From contig CALKPL010000020.1 in assembly GCA_937991645.1 (NCBI GenBank), positions 1 through 64,000 of the forward strand: a stretch of DNA of 64,000 bases, read 5' to 3'. A program made the position numbers and the translations under genes. This document shows, piece after piece, positions 1-8,117 of this stretch (position 1 is the first letter of the stretch; every line of letters begins with the position of its first letter). Origin of the DNA: UMGS1783 sp900555065. Its GTDB lineage: Bacteria > Bacillota > Clostridia > Oscillospirales > UMGS1783. Under the pieces are notes generated by a model. It was given only the letters and a program-made list of their open reading frames with translations. It had not been told where the DNA came from and ran no database searches.

Positions 1-56
1 GGGCGCGGGCGCGAGCGCGGGGCGCGGGCGTGAGACGCAGCGGCTCTGCGCGGCGC

Positions 57-99
57 AAAAAAAGCGCGGGACGCACCCAAAAGGGCACGCCCCGCGCTT
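57..99 (-). terminator. Rho-independent terminator of the acyl-CoA synthetase gene
   Basis: On the minus strand a GC-rich hairpin (AAGCGCGGG paired with CCCGCGCTT, with an imperfect inner stem) is followed by a run of T. It lies about 35 bp past the stop codon of the acyl-CoA synthetase gene, so that gene seems to be transcribed alone. Confidence 0.8.
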
Positions 100-134
100 C
101 TATCCGCCATTGCGGAATGGATGGACCGCCGCGG

Positions 135-1787
135 CTATATGGCTTCTTTCTCGCTGATCTCCGCACCGTACATTTCACGCATTTTATATTTGAGTATCTT
201 ACCCGCCGCGTTCATGGGGAACGCGTCCACAAACCGGACGTATTTCGGCGTTTTATAACGCGCAATCCGCTCCAGTGCAAACTGGCGGATTTCCTCCTCA
301 GTGACTTCGACCCCTTCTTTGGGGATGATGACGGCCATGACTTCTTCGCCGTATTTCCGGCTGGGCACGCCGATCACCTGCACGTCCTTGACCTTGGGGT
401 TGGTATAGAGAAAATCTTCGATTTCCTTGGGGTATATGTTCTCGCCGCCGCGGATAATCATATCCTTGATCCGGCCGGTGATGCGGAAGTAGCCGTTTTC
501 ATCCACGCTCGCAACGTCGCCTGAATGGAGCCAGCCGTCCTTGTCGATGGCAAGGGCCGTCGCCTCAGGCATTTTGTAATAGCCTTTCATGACGCTGTAG
601 CCGCGCGTGCAATATTCGCCCTCCACACCCGGACCGACGGGTTCGCCCGTCTCAATATCGACAATCTTGACCTCGACGTGCGGGTGTACCCTGCCGACGG
701 TGGCCACGCGCAGCTCAAGCGGGTCGTCCGTCGTGGTCTGGGCGCTCACGGGGGACGATTCCGTCATGCCGTAGGCAATGGTGATTTCGGGCATATGCAT
801 CTGGTCCACGACCTGGCGCATCACCTTGATCGGACAGGGAGAACCCGCCATGATCCCCGTGCGCAGAGAGGTAAAATCATATTTGGAAAAGTCGGGGTGC
901 TCCAGCATCGCAATAAACATGGTCGGCACGCCGTGCACGGCGGTACAGCGTTCGGTGTGTATGGCTTCCATGACCTTTTTCGCGTCAAACACATCAATGG
1001 GTACCATGGCGGTGCTGTGCGTGATAGAGGCGAGCGTGGCCAGCACCAGGCCGAAGCAGTGGAAAAAGGGGACGGGAATACAGAGTTTGTCGTTCTCCGT
1101 AAACTTCATGCAGTCGCCTATATTCTTGCCGTTGTTAATGATGTTATAATGGGTGAGCATGACACCTTTGGGAAAGCCCGTCGTGCCCGAAGTGTACTGC
1201 ATATTCACCACGTCGTCGTAGTGCTGGTCGCGCTTTGCCGCCTCGAGGACCTCGTCCGGGACGCTCCGGCCCAGCTCTTTGAGCGACCAGAACGGCGTGG
1301 TGCCGGGCATGCCCTCTTCACCGGTATAAAAAATATGGCGCAGATACGGCAGCTCTTCTCGGTTCAGCGGTTCTGACGGATTGTGCGCGGCGAGACCGGG
1401 CAGCAGTTCGTTTACAATATCGGCGTAGCGCGTGCCCTTATACGACTGCGCCATGACAAGGGCGGCCGAATCCGACTGCTTGAGCAGGTATTCCAGCTCG
1501 AACACCTTGTAGTTTGTATTGACCGTGACGAGCACACCGCCGATTTTCGCCGTCGCAAACAGGGTGAGAACCCATTCCGGGATGTTCGGCGCCCAGATCG
1601 CGATATGGTCGCCTTTTTTTAGGCCCATGGCCAGAAATCCCTTGGCGATCTCATCCGTCTCCGCGTCAAATTCACGATAGGTGCGTGTGTAGTCGCGATC
1701 GGTGTAGCGGTAGGCCAACCGGTCGCCGTGCAGCCGCACCCGCTCCTGCAGCAGTTCGGTCAAGGTCATTTTGAGTAATTCGTCCAT
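135..1787 (-). CDS. AMP-dependent acyl-CoA synthetase (FadD/AcsM-like)
   Basis: The predicted 550-residue protein belongs to the adenylate-forming (ANL) family, which activates a carboxylic acid with ATP to an acyl-adenylate and then transfers it to CoA. Visible motifs are the phosphate-binding YTSGTTGFPKG loop, YGMTE, the hinge region GRIKDMIIRGGENIYPKEIE and the C-terminal catalytic lysine context NAAGKILKYKMR. Length and motif order fit medium- or long-chain acyl-CoA ligases; the actual acid cannot be read from the sequence. I start at the ATG at 1787 because AAGGAG lies about 8 nt upstream. The longer open frame to 1865 runs into the terminator hairpin of the leader and is not translated. 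The gene sits alone between a T-box leader and a terminator, which is an unusual control for a fatty-acid-type ligase. Confidence 0.93.
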   Translation of the reverse strand: MDELLKMTLTELLQERVRLHGDRLAYRYTDRDYTRTYREFDAETDEIAKGFLAMGLKKGDHIAIWAPNIPEWVLTLFATAKIGGVLVTVNTNYKVFELEYLLKQSDSAALVMAQSYKGTRYADIVNELLPGLAAHNPSEPLNREELPYLRHIFYTGEEGMPGTTPFWSLKELGRSVPDEVLEAAKRDQHYDDVVNMQYTSGTTGFPKGVMLTHYNIINNGKNIGDCMKFTENDKLCIPVPFFHCFGLVLATLASITHSTAMVPIDVFDAKKVMEAIHTERCTAVHGVPTMFIAMLEHPDFSKYDFTSLRTGIMAGSPCPIKVMRQVVDQMHMPEITIAYGMTESSPVSAQTTTDDPLELRVATVGRVHPHVEVKIVDIETGEPVGPGVEGEYCTRGYSVMKGYYKMPEATALAIDKDGWLHSGDVASVDENGYFRITGRIKDMIIRGGENIYPKEIEDFLYTNPKVKDVQVIGVPSRKYGEEVMAVIIPKEGVEVTEEEIRQFALERIARYKTPKYVRFVDAFPMNAAGKILKYKMREMYGAEISEKEAI

Positions 1788-1840
1788 ATCCAATCGCTCC
1801 TTCTCCCCGCCGGGGGATTTACTGTAGTTCTCCAAATACG

Positions 1841-2090
1841 AAAAAATCCCTGTGCTCATTTGCACAGGGACGAAAGATACACTTCCGCGGTACCACCCGG
1901 ATTGGCTGCAGAAAAGGCGCAGCCCGCTCTACGCGTCATAAGAAACGCCGCCCGTATAACGGCGGGCCGCCCGAAAGCCGCTCAAAAGCGAGTTCGAAAC
2001 GCCAGTGTCCGCGGGAGGCTTTCAGCCGGCGGCGCTCCCTCTCTATGGCGGAAATAGCGAATCTACTACTCTTTGTCATCGCGCTTTAAT
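1841..2090 (-). promoter_or_regulatory. T-box riboswitch leader, probable leucine (CUC) specifier
   Basis: The minus strand carries the hallmarks of a T-box. A stem I start contains GATGACAAAGAGTAGTA. The T-box bulge GGGTGGTACCGCGG lies at 1885-1898. A terminator hairpin (TCCCTGTGC / GCACAGGGA, 1847-1870) ends in six T residues. T-boxes bind uncharged tRNA through a specifier codon and then allow read-through. In the specifier loop context GAA-CTC-G the codon CTC at 1990-1992 suggests leucine. I inferred the specifier by eye, so leucine is less certain than the T-box itself. The only gene downstream is the acyl-CoA synthetase. Confidence 0.92.
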
Positions 2091-2106
2091 ATTTGGATTA
2101 TATTTT

Positions 2107-2134
2107 ATTATATTCGATTTTACGTGTTTGTCAA
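2107..2134 (-). promoter_or_regulatory. SigA-type promoter for the T-box transcript
   Basis: On the minus strand TTGACA (2129-2134) and TATAAT (2107-2112) are separated by 16 nt, just upstream of stem I of the T-box leader. Confidence 0.75.
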
Positions 2135-2164
2135 GAGTGTTTTTTCAATAAATTTTTGAAGGGG

Positions 2165-2500
2165 GTATGCGGACGCTGGCCGGCACGCCGCGGAGCCGGA
2201 GCAGCGCGCGGCGGATCAGACGGGCAATGGGCGGCGGGGTAAGATCCGAAGCGCGGGCGCGAGGCGCAGGCGCAGGCACGGGCACGGGCGAGGGCGCGGG
2301 GCGCTGGCGCGGGCGCGAGTGCAGGGCGCGGGGCGCGGGCGCAAGTGCAGGCGCGGATGCAGGCGCGGGCGCGAGTGCAGAGTACGACGCGCGGCGGGAT
2401 CAGAACGCGGGGAGGCGGCAAAGGCATGACGGGACGCGTAAAACGCGGGCGCCGGACGCAGAAACGTGCGGACTGAAGCGCGGCGCGTAACGCCATGCGC
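2165..2500. repeat. GC-rich low-complexity tract, hexamer-like
   Basis: This gap between the T-box promoter and the ATPase terminator consists largely of GGCGCG/GGCACG/GTGCAG-type hexamer variants. Open frames on both strands here have R/A/G-rich translations and no ribosome-binding site. I see no gene. A tract of the same character begins the window (1-40) and another lies at 18405-18548. Confidence 0.7.
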
Positions 2501-2553
2501 GGCGGGAGCGAGGCAGGCGGGAAGAGCGAAAACACCGCTGCACGCTCCATGAT

Positions 2554-2592
2554 AAAAAGCGCGGCGTGAACGGATAACCGCACACGCCGCGC
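2554..2592 (-). terminator. Terminator of the metal-efflux operon
   Basis: On the minus strand the stem GCGCGGCGTG / CACGCCGCGC is followed by five T residues, about 25 bp after the ATPase stop codon. Confidence 0.75.
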
Positions 2593-2617
2593 CTGCGGCC
2601 GGCTGTATGCCGACGCG

Positions 2618-4495
2618 CTATTTCCGATAGGGACGAATCGAGAGGGCGCGCATCGCATTGAGAATGGCGATAACCGATACGCCCACATCCGCAAAGACAG
2701 CCTCCCACAGGTTGGCAACGCCAAACGCGCCCATCAGCAGCATAATACCCTTGACCGCTAGCGCGAACACCACGTTCTGGCGCGCAATGCGCAGGGTGCG
2801 GCGCGCGATGCGGACTGCAAGCGCGATTTTGGAGGGCTTGTCGTCCATCAGCACAACGTCGGCCGCTTCGATGGCGGCGTCGGAGCCGAGTCCGCCCATG
2901 GCGATTCCAACGTCTGCACGGGAGAGAACGGGCGCGTCGTTGATACCGTCGCCGACAAAGGCGAGCACGCTGCCGGCCGGTTCCTCATGCAAAAGCTGTT
3001 CCACTTTCTCAACCTTGTCCGCGGGCAGCAGTTCGGCATAGACGCCGTCCAGGCCCAGCTCGGCCGCGACATGTTCGCCGACTGCGCGGCGGTCGCCTGT
3101 CAGCATAAGCGTTTTTGTCACGCCGGCCGCCTTCAGGCCTGCGACCGCCTCTTTCGCATCCTCCTTCATCTCGTCGGAGATGACGATATGTCCTTCGTAC
3201 ATGCCGTCGACGGCGACATGGACGATGGTGCCGGGCAGATGGCAGTCGCGGTAACTCGCACCGACGCGGGCCATGAGCTTGCCGTTGCCCGCGTAAATGC
3301 GCCGGCCGTCGACCGTGGCGGCGACGCCGTGCCCGGCAATTTCCTCCACTTCCGAGACGCGGGCCGGGTCGGGCTGCCTGCCATAGGCTGCCAGCAGGGA
3401 CTGGGAAATGGGGTGTTTGGAGTAGCTTTCGGCCAGCGCCGCGTACTCCAGCAGCTGCTGTTCGGAAATAGAGCCGGGGTGCAGGGCGGTGACGCGGAAC
3501 GTGCCCTTGGTGAGCGTGCCGGTCTTGTCAAACACGACCGTTTTCGTCCGGGCGAGCGACTCGAGATAGGCCGCGCCTTTGACGAGTATGCCGCAGCGCG
3601 AAGCGCCGCCGATGCCGCCGAAAAAACTGAGCGGAACCGAGATGACGAGCGCGCAGGGACAGGAGATGACGAGGAAGATAAGCGCGCGCCGGACCCATTC
3701 GGACCACGCGCCTGTGAACAGGGGCGGCACGACGGCGAGCAGGACGGCGGCTACGACGACGGCCGGCGTATAATAGCGCGCGAATTTTGTGATGAAGTTT
3801 TCCGAGCGCGCCTTTTTCTCGCTCGCATTTTCCACAAGCTCCAGTATTTTGGAGACTGTCGACTGACCGAACTCCTTTGCAACCCGGATGCGCAGCAGAC
3901 CGCTCAGGTTAATACAGCCGCTGACGACCTCGCTGCCCGCCGCGACCTCGCGCGGCAGGGATTCGCCCGTAAGAGCCGAAGTGTCGAGCGCCGACGCGCC
4001 CGCAAGGACCGTGCCGTCGAGCGGGACGCGTTCGCCGGGCTTGACGATGATTACATCCCCGACCTGGACGGTTTCGGGATCGACTTGCACAACTTCGCCG
4101 CCGCGTTCCAGGTTGGCAATATCCGGACGGATATCCATCAGCGCCGCAATGGAACGACGCGAGCGGCCTACGGCATAGGCCTGGAACAGCTCGCCCACCT
4201 GATAGAAGAGCATGACGGCAACGGCCTCCGGGTACTGGTCAATGCAAAACGCGCCGATTGTTGCGATACACATTAAAAAGTTCTCGTCGAACACCTGACC
4301 GTGTCCGATATTGCGCGCAGCTTTCAGCAGCACATCGTACCCGATAATCAGATAGGGGACCAAAAACAGCGCGAGCTTTGCATAAAACGCGTACGCCGCG
4401 GGGACATATTCCTGGACCGGCAGCAGCACGGCAAGGACAAAGAAGGCCGCGCCGACCAGGATCCGCACAAGCGTACGAAGCTGCCGTTTCGACAT
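2618..4495 (-). CDS. Heavy-metal translocating P1B-type ATPase (Cd/Zn/Pb type)
   Basis: The 625-residue membrane ATPase exports soft metal ions at the cost of ATP. TGES is at residues 176-179 (actuator domain), the transmembrane metal motif CPC at 279-281, the phosphorylation site DKTGT at 323-327, the class-specific HP in KHPIS, and GDGINDAP in the hinge. CPC with a CzrA/CadC-like repressor next door points to Zn(II)/Cd(II)/Pb(II) export rather than Cu. The protein has no N-terminal HMA domain; that module is encoded separately just upstream, 18 bp before this start. AGGGGAGG precedes the ATG. It forms an operon with the HMA protein and probably the ArsR-type repressor. Confidence 0.95.
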   Translation of the reverse strand: MSKRQLRTLVRILVGAAFFVLAVLLPVQEYVPAAYAFYAKLALFLVPYLIIGYDVLLKAARNIGHGQVFDENFLMCIATIGAFCIDQYPEAVAVMLFYQVGELFQAYAVGRSRRSIAALMDIRPDIANLERGGEVVQVDPETVQVGDVIIVKPGERVPLDGTVLAGASALDTSALTGESLPREVAAGSEVVSGCINLSGLLRIRVAKEFGQSTVSKILELVENASEKKARSENFITKFARYYTPAVVVAAVLLAVVPPLFTGAWSEWVRRALIFLVISCPCALVISVPLSFFGGIGGASRCGILVKGAAYLESLARTKTVVFDKTGTLTKGTFRVTALHPGSISEQQLLEYAALAESYSKHPISQSLLAAYGRQPDPARVSEVEEIAGHGVAATVDGRRIYAGNGKLMARVGASYRDCHLPGTIVHVAVDGMYEGHIVISDEMKEDAKEAVAGLKAAGVTKTLMLTGDRRAVGEHVAAELGLDGVYAELLPADKVEKVEQLLHEEPAGSVLAFVGDGINDAPVLSRADVGIAMGGLGSDAAIEAADVVLMDDKPSKIALAVRIARRTLRIARQNVVFALAVKGIMLLMGAFGVANLWEAVFADVGVSVIAILNAMRALSIRPYRK

Positions 4496-4513
4496 ATCCG
4501 CCGCCTCCCCTTT

Positions 4514-4732
4514 CTACGCCTGAATCACAAGGTCAGGCTCCACCTTTTTACAGGCTTTCACGACCTGCTTGAACACTTCGTCAAAACGCGTGTCGTCGGC
4601 CTCCAGCACCAGTTTCTGCGCCATGAAGCTAACCGCGGCGCTCTGCACGCCGTCCAGACGGCGGATTGCGTTTTCCATACGGGCCGCGCAGTTGGCGCAG
4701 TCGAGATTCTCCAGCTTATACGTCTTTTTCAT
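4514..4732 (-). CDS. Stand-alone heavy-metal-associated (HMA) domain protein, metallochaperone
   Basis: The 72-residue protein is a single ferredoxin-like HMA domain with the metal-binding motif DCANCAAR near the N terminus. Such small proteins bind one metal ion and hand it to a P-type ATPase. Here it replaces the missing N-terminal domain of the ATPase encoded immediately downstream. DCANC is the variant typical of Zn/Cd ATPase metal-binding domains; copper chaperones usually have MxCxxC. The start is the ATG at 4732, preceded by AGGAGG. Longer upstream extensions of this frame lack a ribosome-binding site. Confidence 0.9.
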   Translation of the reverse strand: MKKTYKLENLDCANCAARMENAIRRLDGVQSAAVSFMAQKLVLEADDTRFDEVFKQVVKACKKVEPDLVIQA

Positions 4733-4749
4733 AGATGCTTTCCTCCTGT

Positions 4750-4765
4750 GATAGAATATTCTCAT
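4750..4765 (-). promoter_or_regulatory. Candidate second SmtB/CzrA-like operator, degenerate
   Basis: An interrupted palindrome with a perfect GAATATTC core and ATGA/TATC flanks lies just upstream of the HMA gene's ribosome-binding site. It resembles the operator in front of the repressor gene but is less symmetric. Confidence 0.4.
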
Positions 4766-4866
4766 GTGTATTGCCCGCGCGCTTTTCCCAACCTCTGCGC
4801 ACGGGCGCTGGCCGGCTTTTTCCATATCCCCGGCGCGGGCGATAAAGGCGGGACAGCTCGCGGTCT

Positions 4867-5232
4867 TCATTCGCCCACGTGGTCCATCCCCTGGTCTATG
4901 ATGGCGTGCACATGCGAGTCGGCAAGGGAGTAAAGCACGCTCTTGCCTTCGCGCCGAAATTTGACCAGCTGCGCCTGCTTGAGCACCCGGAGCTGATGGG
5001 ATATGGCGGACTGCGTCATGTGCAGAAGCTCCGCAATGTCGCACACGCACATCTCGGACTGGCGCAGCGCATACAGAATTTTAATGCGCGTACTGTCCCC
5101 AAAAACCTTGAACAGCTCCGCCAGGTCGTACAGCAATTCCTCGTCCGGCATATCGTTTTCCAGTTTTTCCACAGCGTCTTTGTGGTCGTGCGTAACCTCG
5201 CAGGTCGCGACCGTCTCTTTCTCCGCCCCCAC
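4867..5232 (-). CDS. ArsR/SmtB-family metal-sensing repressor (CzrA/CadC-like)
   Basis: The winged-helix repressor has about 121 residues. The core DLAELFKVFGDSTRIKILY, the SEMCVCDIAELL segment and the recognition helix TQSAISHQLRVLKQA are typical of the family. The C-terminal helix carries D-x-H ... H-x-x-E (DSHVHAII...MDHVGE), the alpha-5 Zn/Co site of SmtB/CzrA, while the CVC resembles the alpha-3 site of CadC. I choose the GTG at 5232 because AGGAGG lies 9 nt upstream. The ATG at 5250 in the same frame overlaps that ribosome-binding site and has none of its own. It probably represses itself and the HMA/ATPase genes until metal binds. Confidence 0.92.
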   Translation of the reverse strand: MGAEKETVATCEVTHDHKDAVEKLENDMPDEELLYDLAELFKVFGDSTRIKILYALRQSEMCVCDIAELLHMTQSAISHQLRVLKQAQLVKFRREGKSVLYSLADSHVHAIIDQGMDHVGE

Positions 5233-5250
5233 ATCTGTTCGCCTCCTCAT

Positions 5251-5266
5251 ATGAACATATGCTCAT
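5251..5266 (-). promoter_or_regulatory. SmtB/ArsR-type operator palindrome
   Basis: The near-perfect palindrome ATGAGCATATGTTCAT matches the 12-2-12 operator class (ATGA-CA ... TG-TCAT) bound by SmtB/CzrA/CadC repressors. It lies directly upstream of the repressor's ribosome-binding site. Confidence 0.75.
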
Positions 5267-5380
5267 GTGTCTATTTTTATTATATGCACAGTGATTCACT
5301 TTGTCAATCCCCAATATTCATTTTTCGAATCTTTTTTGTCGCGCCGGAAAATATATGCGGAATGCGATTTAAACGAGCAA

Positions 5381-5740
5381 AGACCGGGCGCGGCGTGTTA
5401 AGGATGGGCGCGGCGCGTAAATGCCGGGTGCGGGGCGCTACGACCGGGCGCGGCGCGTAAAGGACGGGCGCGGCGCGCTAAGGATGGGTGCGGCGCGTAA
5501 AGGACGGGCGCGGCGCGTAAAGGACGGGCGCGGCGCGCTAAGGATGGGTGCGGCGCGCTAAGACCGAGCGCGGTGCGCAATGGCCGGGCGCGGTGCGTTG
5601 AGGCCGGGGGCAGGGCGCACAGGCCGGGTGCGGCGCGCTAAGACCGGGTGCGGTACGCTAAGGCCGGGCGCGGCGCGAAAAGGCCGGGCGCGGCGTGTAA
5701 AGGCCGGGTGCGGCGCGCTAAGACCGGGTGCGGCGAGCTT
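5381..5740. repeat. Tandem array of a 20-bp GC-rich unit, about 18 copies
   Basis: The unit AGGCCGGGCGCGGCGCGCTA and variants (AAGGACGGGCG, AGACCGGGTG) repeat with an exact 20-bp period through the gap between the metal repressor and the XRE gene. The period is not a multiple of three, so all frames across it are mixed, and no ribosome-binding site precedes any of them. I treat it as non-coding. Confidence 0.9.
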
Positions 5741-5946
5741 AAAGCGGAACGCGGGATCGGCATTTATGGAGGGCCGGGAGGCGTTCGTTTCGCCGAAAAA
5801 TCGGGGCGGGGGTCGGTAGCGCCGGGCCGGAGACGAGCTTTGGCAGACGGCGGTCGGCGTGCGACCCCGTTCGCGGCGCTGGCACGGGCGCATGGCCGTA
5901 CCGCAGGTCTGGGCTGGGCGCGGCTCAACCACATTGAACCATAAGT

Positions 5947-5978
5947 AAAAGGCGGGGAAACTCGTTCCCCGCCTTTTT
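5947..5978 (-). terminator. Terminator of the XRE regulator gene
   Basis: The stem AAGGCGGGGAA / TTCCCCGCCTT is followed by T residues on both strands. It lies about 25 bp past the stop codon of the XRE gene. Confidence 0.8.
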
Positions 5979-6003
5979 GCCGACCGCACCCGCGGCGCGC
6001 AGG

Positions 6004-6252
6004 CTACTTGTATTTGCCTGCGCGCGGATAGGGCATCGGACAGTCCGTCAGCTCCAGCAGATAATCTATGCTCGTTTCATAAAACTGCGCAAGTTTGATC
6101 AGAACATCCAGAGGATACTTGATCGCGCCGATCTCATATTGCGAATAGGTGTTTTGTCTTACGTTCAGTACTTTTGCGATGTCAGCCTGCGTCAGGCCTC
6201 TGTCCTGACGCAGATTCCGTATTCGTTGATAGAGCAGAACTTCGTACTTCAT
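6004..6252 (-). CDS. XRE-family helix-turn-helix regulator, small
   Basis: The predicted protein of 82 residues is almost entirely one Cro/C1-type HTH domain (RIRNLRQDRGLTQADIAKV ... NTYSQYEIG ... LIKLAQFYETSIDYLL). It has no effector domain. Its target is unknown; such genes often act on nearby genes or themselves. The ATG at 6252 is preceded by GAGGTG with 7-nt spacing. The GTG at 6261 in frame overlaps that site and is less likely. A similar but longer XRE gene occurs at 32161. Confidence 0.85.
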   Translation of the reverse strand: MKYEVLLYQRIRNLRQDRGLTQADIAKVLNVRQNTYSQYEIGAIKYPLDVLIKLAQFYETSIDYLLELTDCPMPYPRAGKYK

Positions 6253-6261
6253 AGTAATCAC

Positions 6262-6744
6262 CTCTTCTAGAATAGATGATCTGACATAAAGATGTGGCGA
6301 TTTATCTTTAATTCAGATAAAAATATTTTGAGGAGATTACTCAGAATTATTCGGAACTTTATAAATTGACAACAAGCAATACCGCCGAACGCGGACCGCA
6401 CCCGGGCCGCAAGGCCGCCGCAAAAGGCAGACCATAAGAAAAAAACGGGCAGACTGCGAAGCAGCCTGCCTCCTTAACCTTGAAAAAACACAGTCTCCCG
6501 CCATCCGCGCATGCCTGCGCGCAAACGGGCCGGCACGTAAAGAATCCACGCCGACGGCAAGCGCACAGACCCTTGCGGGCAACTGTCCCGCCGTGCAAGC
6601 GAGCAAGAACCGGCGGCGGTAGACAGAGGAGCGCACGACTTATGCGGCGGCACCGGACGGTTCCGCCGCCGCCCCGGCGTTTTCGCCGGCATACGGAAAC
6701 GGATCCGATTCCGCGACGCGCGGCGCGCCGCACCATCGGCAGAT
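6262..6744. other. Intergenic region without a supported gene
   Basis: This stretch holds the promoter side of the XRE gene and a minus-strand terminator hairpin. Open frames on both strands (for example a 153-codon plus-strand frame) have skewed R/P-rich translations and no ribosome-binding site. Confidence 0.5.
6439..6470 (-). terminator. Rho-independent terminator, probably for the DUF4145 gene
   Basis: On the minus strand GGCAG-GCTGC / GCAG-CTGCC forms a hairpin followed by seven T residues. It lies about 275 bp past the DUF4145 stop codon, so the untranslated tail would be long. Confidence 0.65.
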
Positions 6745-7473
6745 TCAGACCGGACGCGCGTTCAGGGTCCGCTGTTTTTCTTCACTGTATTCTATTCTGC
6801 GTTTCAGGTCGGACAGCTTTTGAGGGTAGACATAGGTATAGTCCAGCACCATCCGGTAAATATCGTCCAAAAGCTGCGCGTCCCATATATCCAGCCGAAT
6901 GCCGGAAGCATGGGAGCCGAGGTTGCCGACCTTGCGTATAATGTCCGCCATCTTGGGAAGAAGCTGGCCGGGGAACACGCCCCTGTCCGCCAGGTTTTCC
7001 AGCTTGCTGTATAAACTGCCGCCCACGGCGGCTTTGTCCGCACACAGCAATTCAAGCGACAGCCTGATCTGATTCGCAAAGGCGTTCGGCGCCTTGTCGC
7101 GGATCGGGCTTATTTCTCTGTACACCTCGCGTATGCCCTGCGGAATCGCTTCATCCAGCTCGCCGAACGATGGGTACAGCAGCGGCAAGAGCTGCGCCGG
7201 TTTATCCTTATCCCATATAAAATCCCCGTACAGGGAGACGCAGTTGCAGGTAGTACATTTTAAAAGGGCGAACCTGAAGGGCTCATAGTATTTTTCCCCG
7301 CCCATTTCTTCAAACAGCCGGCGGCCTACGCTCTCATGCAGGACTTCGTGCACCGTACTGTTAAAACAATATCCGCACGTTTTTACAATCTTTTCTTTGT
7401 TTATTTTTTCGTGTTCTTTCTGCACAGTACGCTCCAGCGCCTTCCATTTAATACTTACGGCATTTTTTAGCAA
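6745..7473 (-). CDS. DUF4145 domain-containing protein with N-terminal zinc ribbon
   Basis: The protein has up to 242 residues, with two CxxC pairs (CGYC and CTTC) forming a likely zinc ribbon and a C-terminal helical region with the DUF4145-type signature RKVGNLGSHASG. Some DUF4145 proteins are linked to restriction or defence genes, but no function can be assigned here. The start is uncertain. The TTG at 7473 has no ribosome-binding site, while a GTG at 7425 has GGAG 6 nt upstream and would place the zinc ribbon near the N terminus, as is usual. The same frame stays open upstream of 7473 into the end of the WapI gene without an ATG, so a lost 5' end is possible. It lies in an AT-richer patch shared with the next gene. 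Confidence 0.75.
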   Translation of the reverse strand: MLKNAVSIKWKALERTVQKEHEKINKEKIVKTCGYCFNSTVHEVLHESVGRRLFEEMGGEKYYEPFRFALLKCTTCNCVSLYGDFIWDKDKPAQLLPLLYPSFGELDEAIPQGIREVYREISPIRDKAPNAFANQIRLSLELLCADKAAVGGSLYSKLENLADRGVFPGQLLPKMADIIRKVGNLGSHASGIRLDIWDAQLLDDIYRMVLDYTYVYPQKLSDLKRRIEYSEEKQRTLNARPV

Positions 7474-7534
7474 GAACGCCGCATAAAAACTTGTGATTGC
7501 CCGTTGTTGAAAACTTATCCATCGTTCTGCATCT

Positions 7535-8008
7535 TCAAATTTGTCGTCTCATGATCGCCGACAAATAATCTCTTAATCTTACAATCTCATCTCGATAAAG
7601 TGTTATCGTAAGATAATTATCCGTAAGACCTTCATGCCAAAAGAATATCTTCCATTCAAGATATATATCTTGAATTACGTATCCTGACTGAGCAAATCTA
7701 TATTCAGGATCGTCTCTTAAATCTCTCTGTGGGTATAACTTAAAAACAAAATCCGGCTCAATACAGGCGATCTCTTTTGCTGCTGAAAGTTTATTCTCCA
7801 ATAGTTCGGTAAAAGCTTCTTCCATTACTTCTACTTCGCTGGATAATAATACCTCATCGTTTTCTTTATGATAATTCAGCCAATCCCCTGATGAAAACAA
7901 GAAATCACAGTTACACCAATTTCTGTACCAGTTATCTCTATTTGTTGGTTTGTAACCATTTATCTGTAAATTAACGCTTATTCCGCTAGCATCGATTTCA
8001 AACCGCAT
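7535..8008 (-). CDS. WapI-family immunity protein
   Basis: The 157-residue protein resembles the WapI-type immunity proteins that neutralise the tRNase or other toxic C-terminal domain of WapA-like contact-dependent toxins. Landmarks are the N-terminal MRFEIDASGISVNLQING, the central CDFLFSSGDWLNYHKEND and the terminal LTITLYRDEIVRLRDYLS. The assignment is from memory of the family pattern, not a search. AAAGG precedes the ATG. The gene is clearly AT-richer than its surroundings, which suggests recent transfer. No WapA or other polymorphic toxin is encoded in the window, so it looks like an orphan immunity gene. Confidence 0.75.
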   Translation of the reverse strand: MRFEIDASGISVNLQINGYKPTNRDNWYRNWCNCDFLFSSGDWLNYHKENDEVLLSSEVEVMEEAFTELLENKLSAAKEIACIEPDFVFKLYPQRDLRDDPEYRFAQSGYVIQDIYLEWKIFFWHEGLTDNYLTITLYRDEIVRLRDYLSAIMRRQI

Positions 8009-8117
8009 ATCGTTATACCTTTCATGAATTTTCGATTATTCCTTATAAAATATCCAATCTTCGATACTCTGATAACACGCCTTTTGAGGACTGCAATTCA
8101 AGGTTATACGGTTCAAA

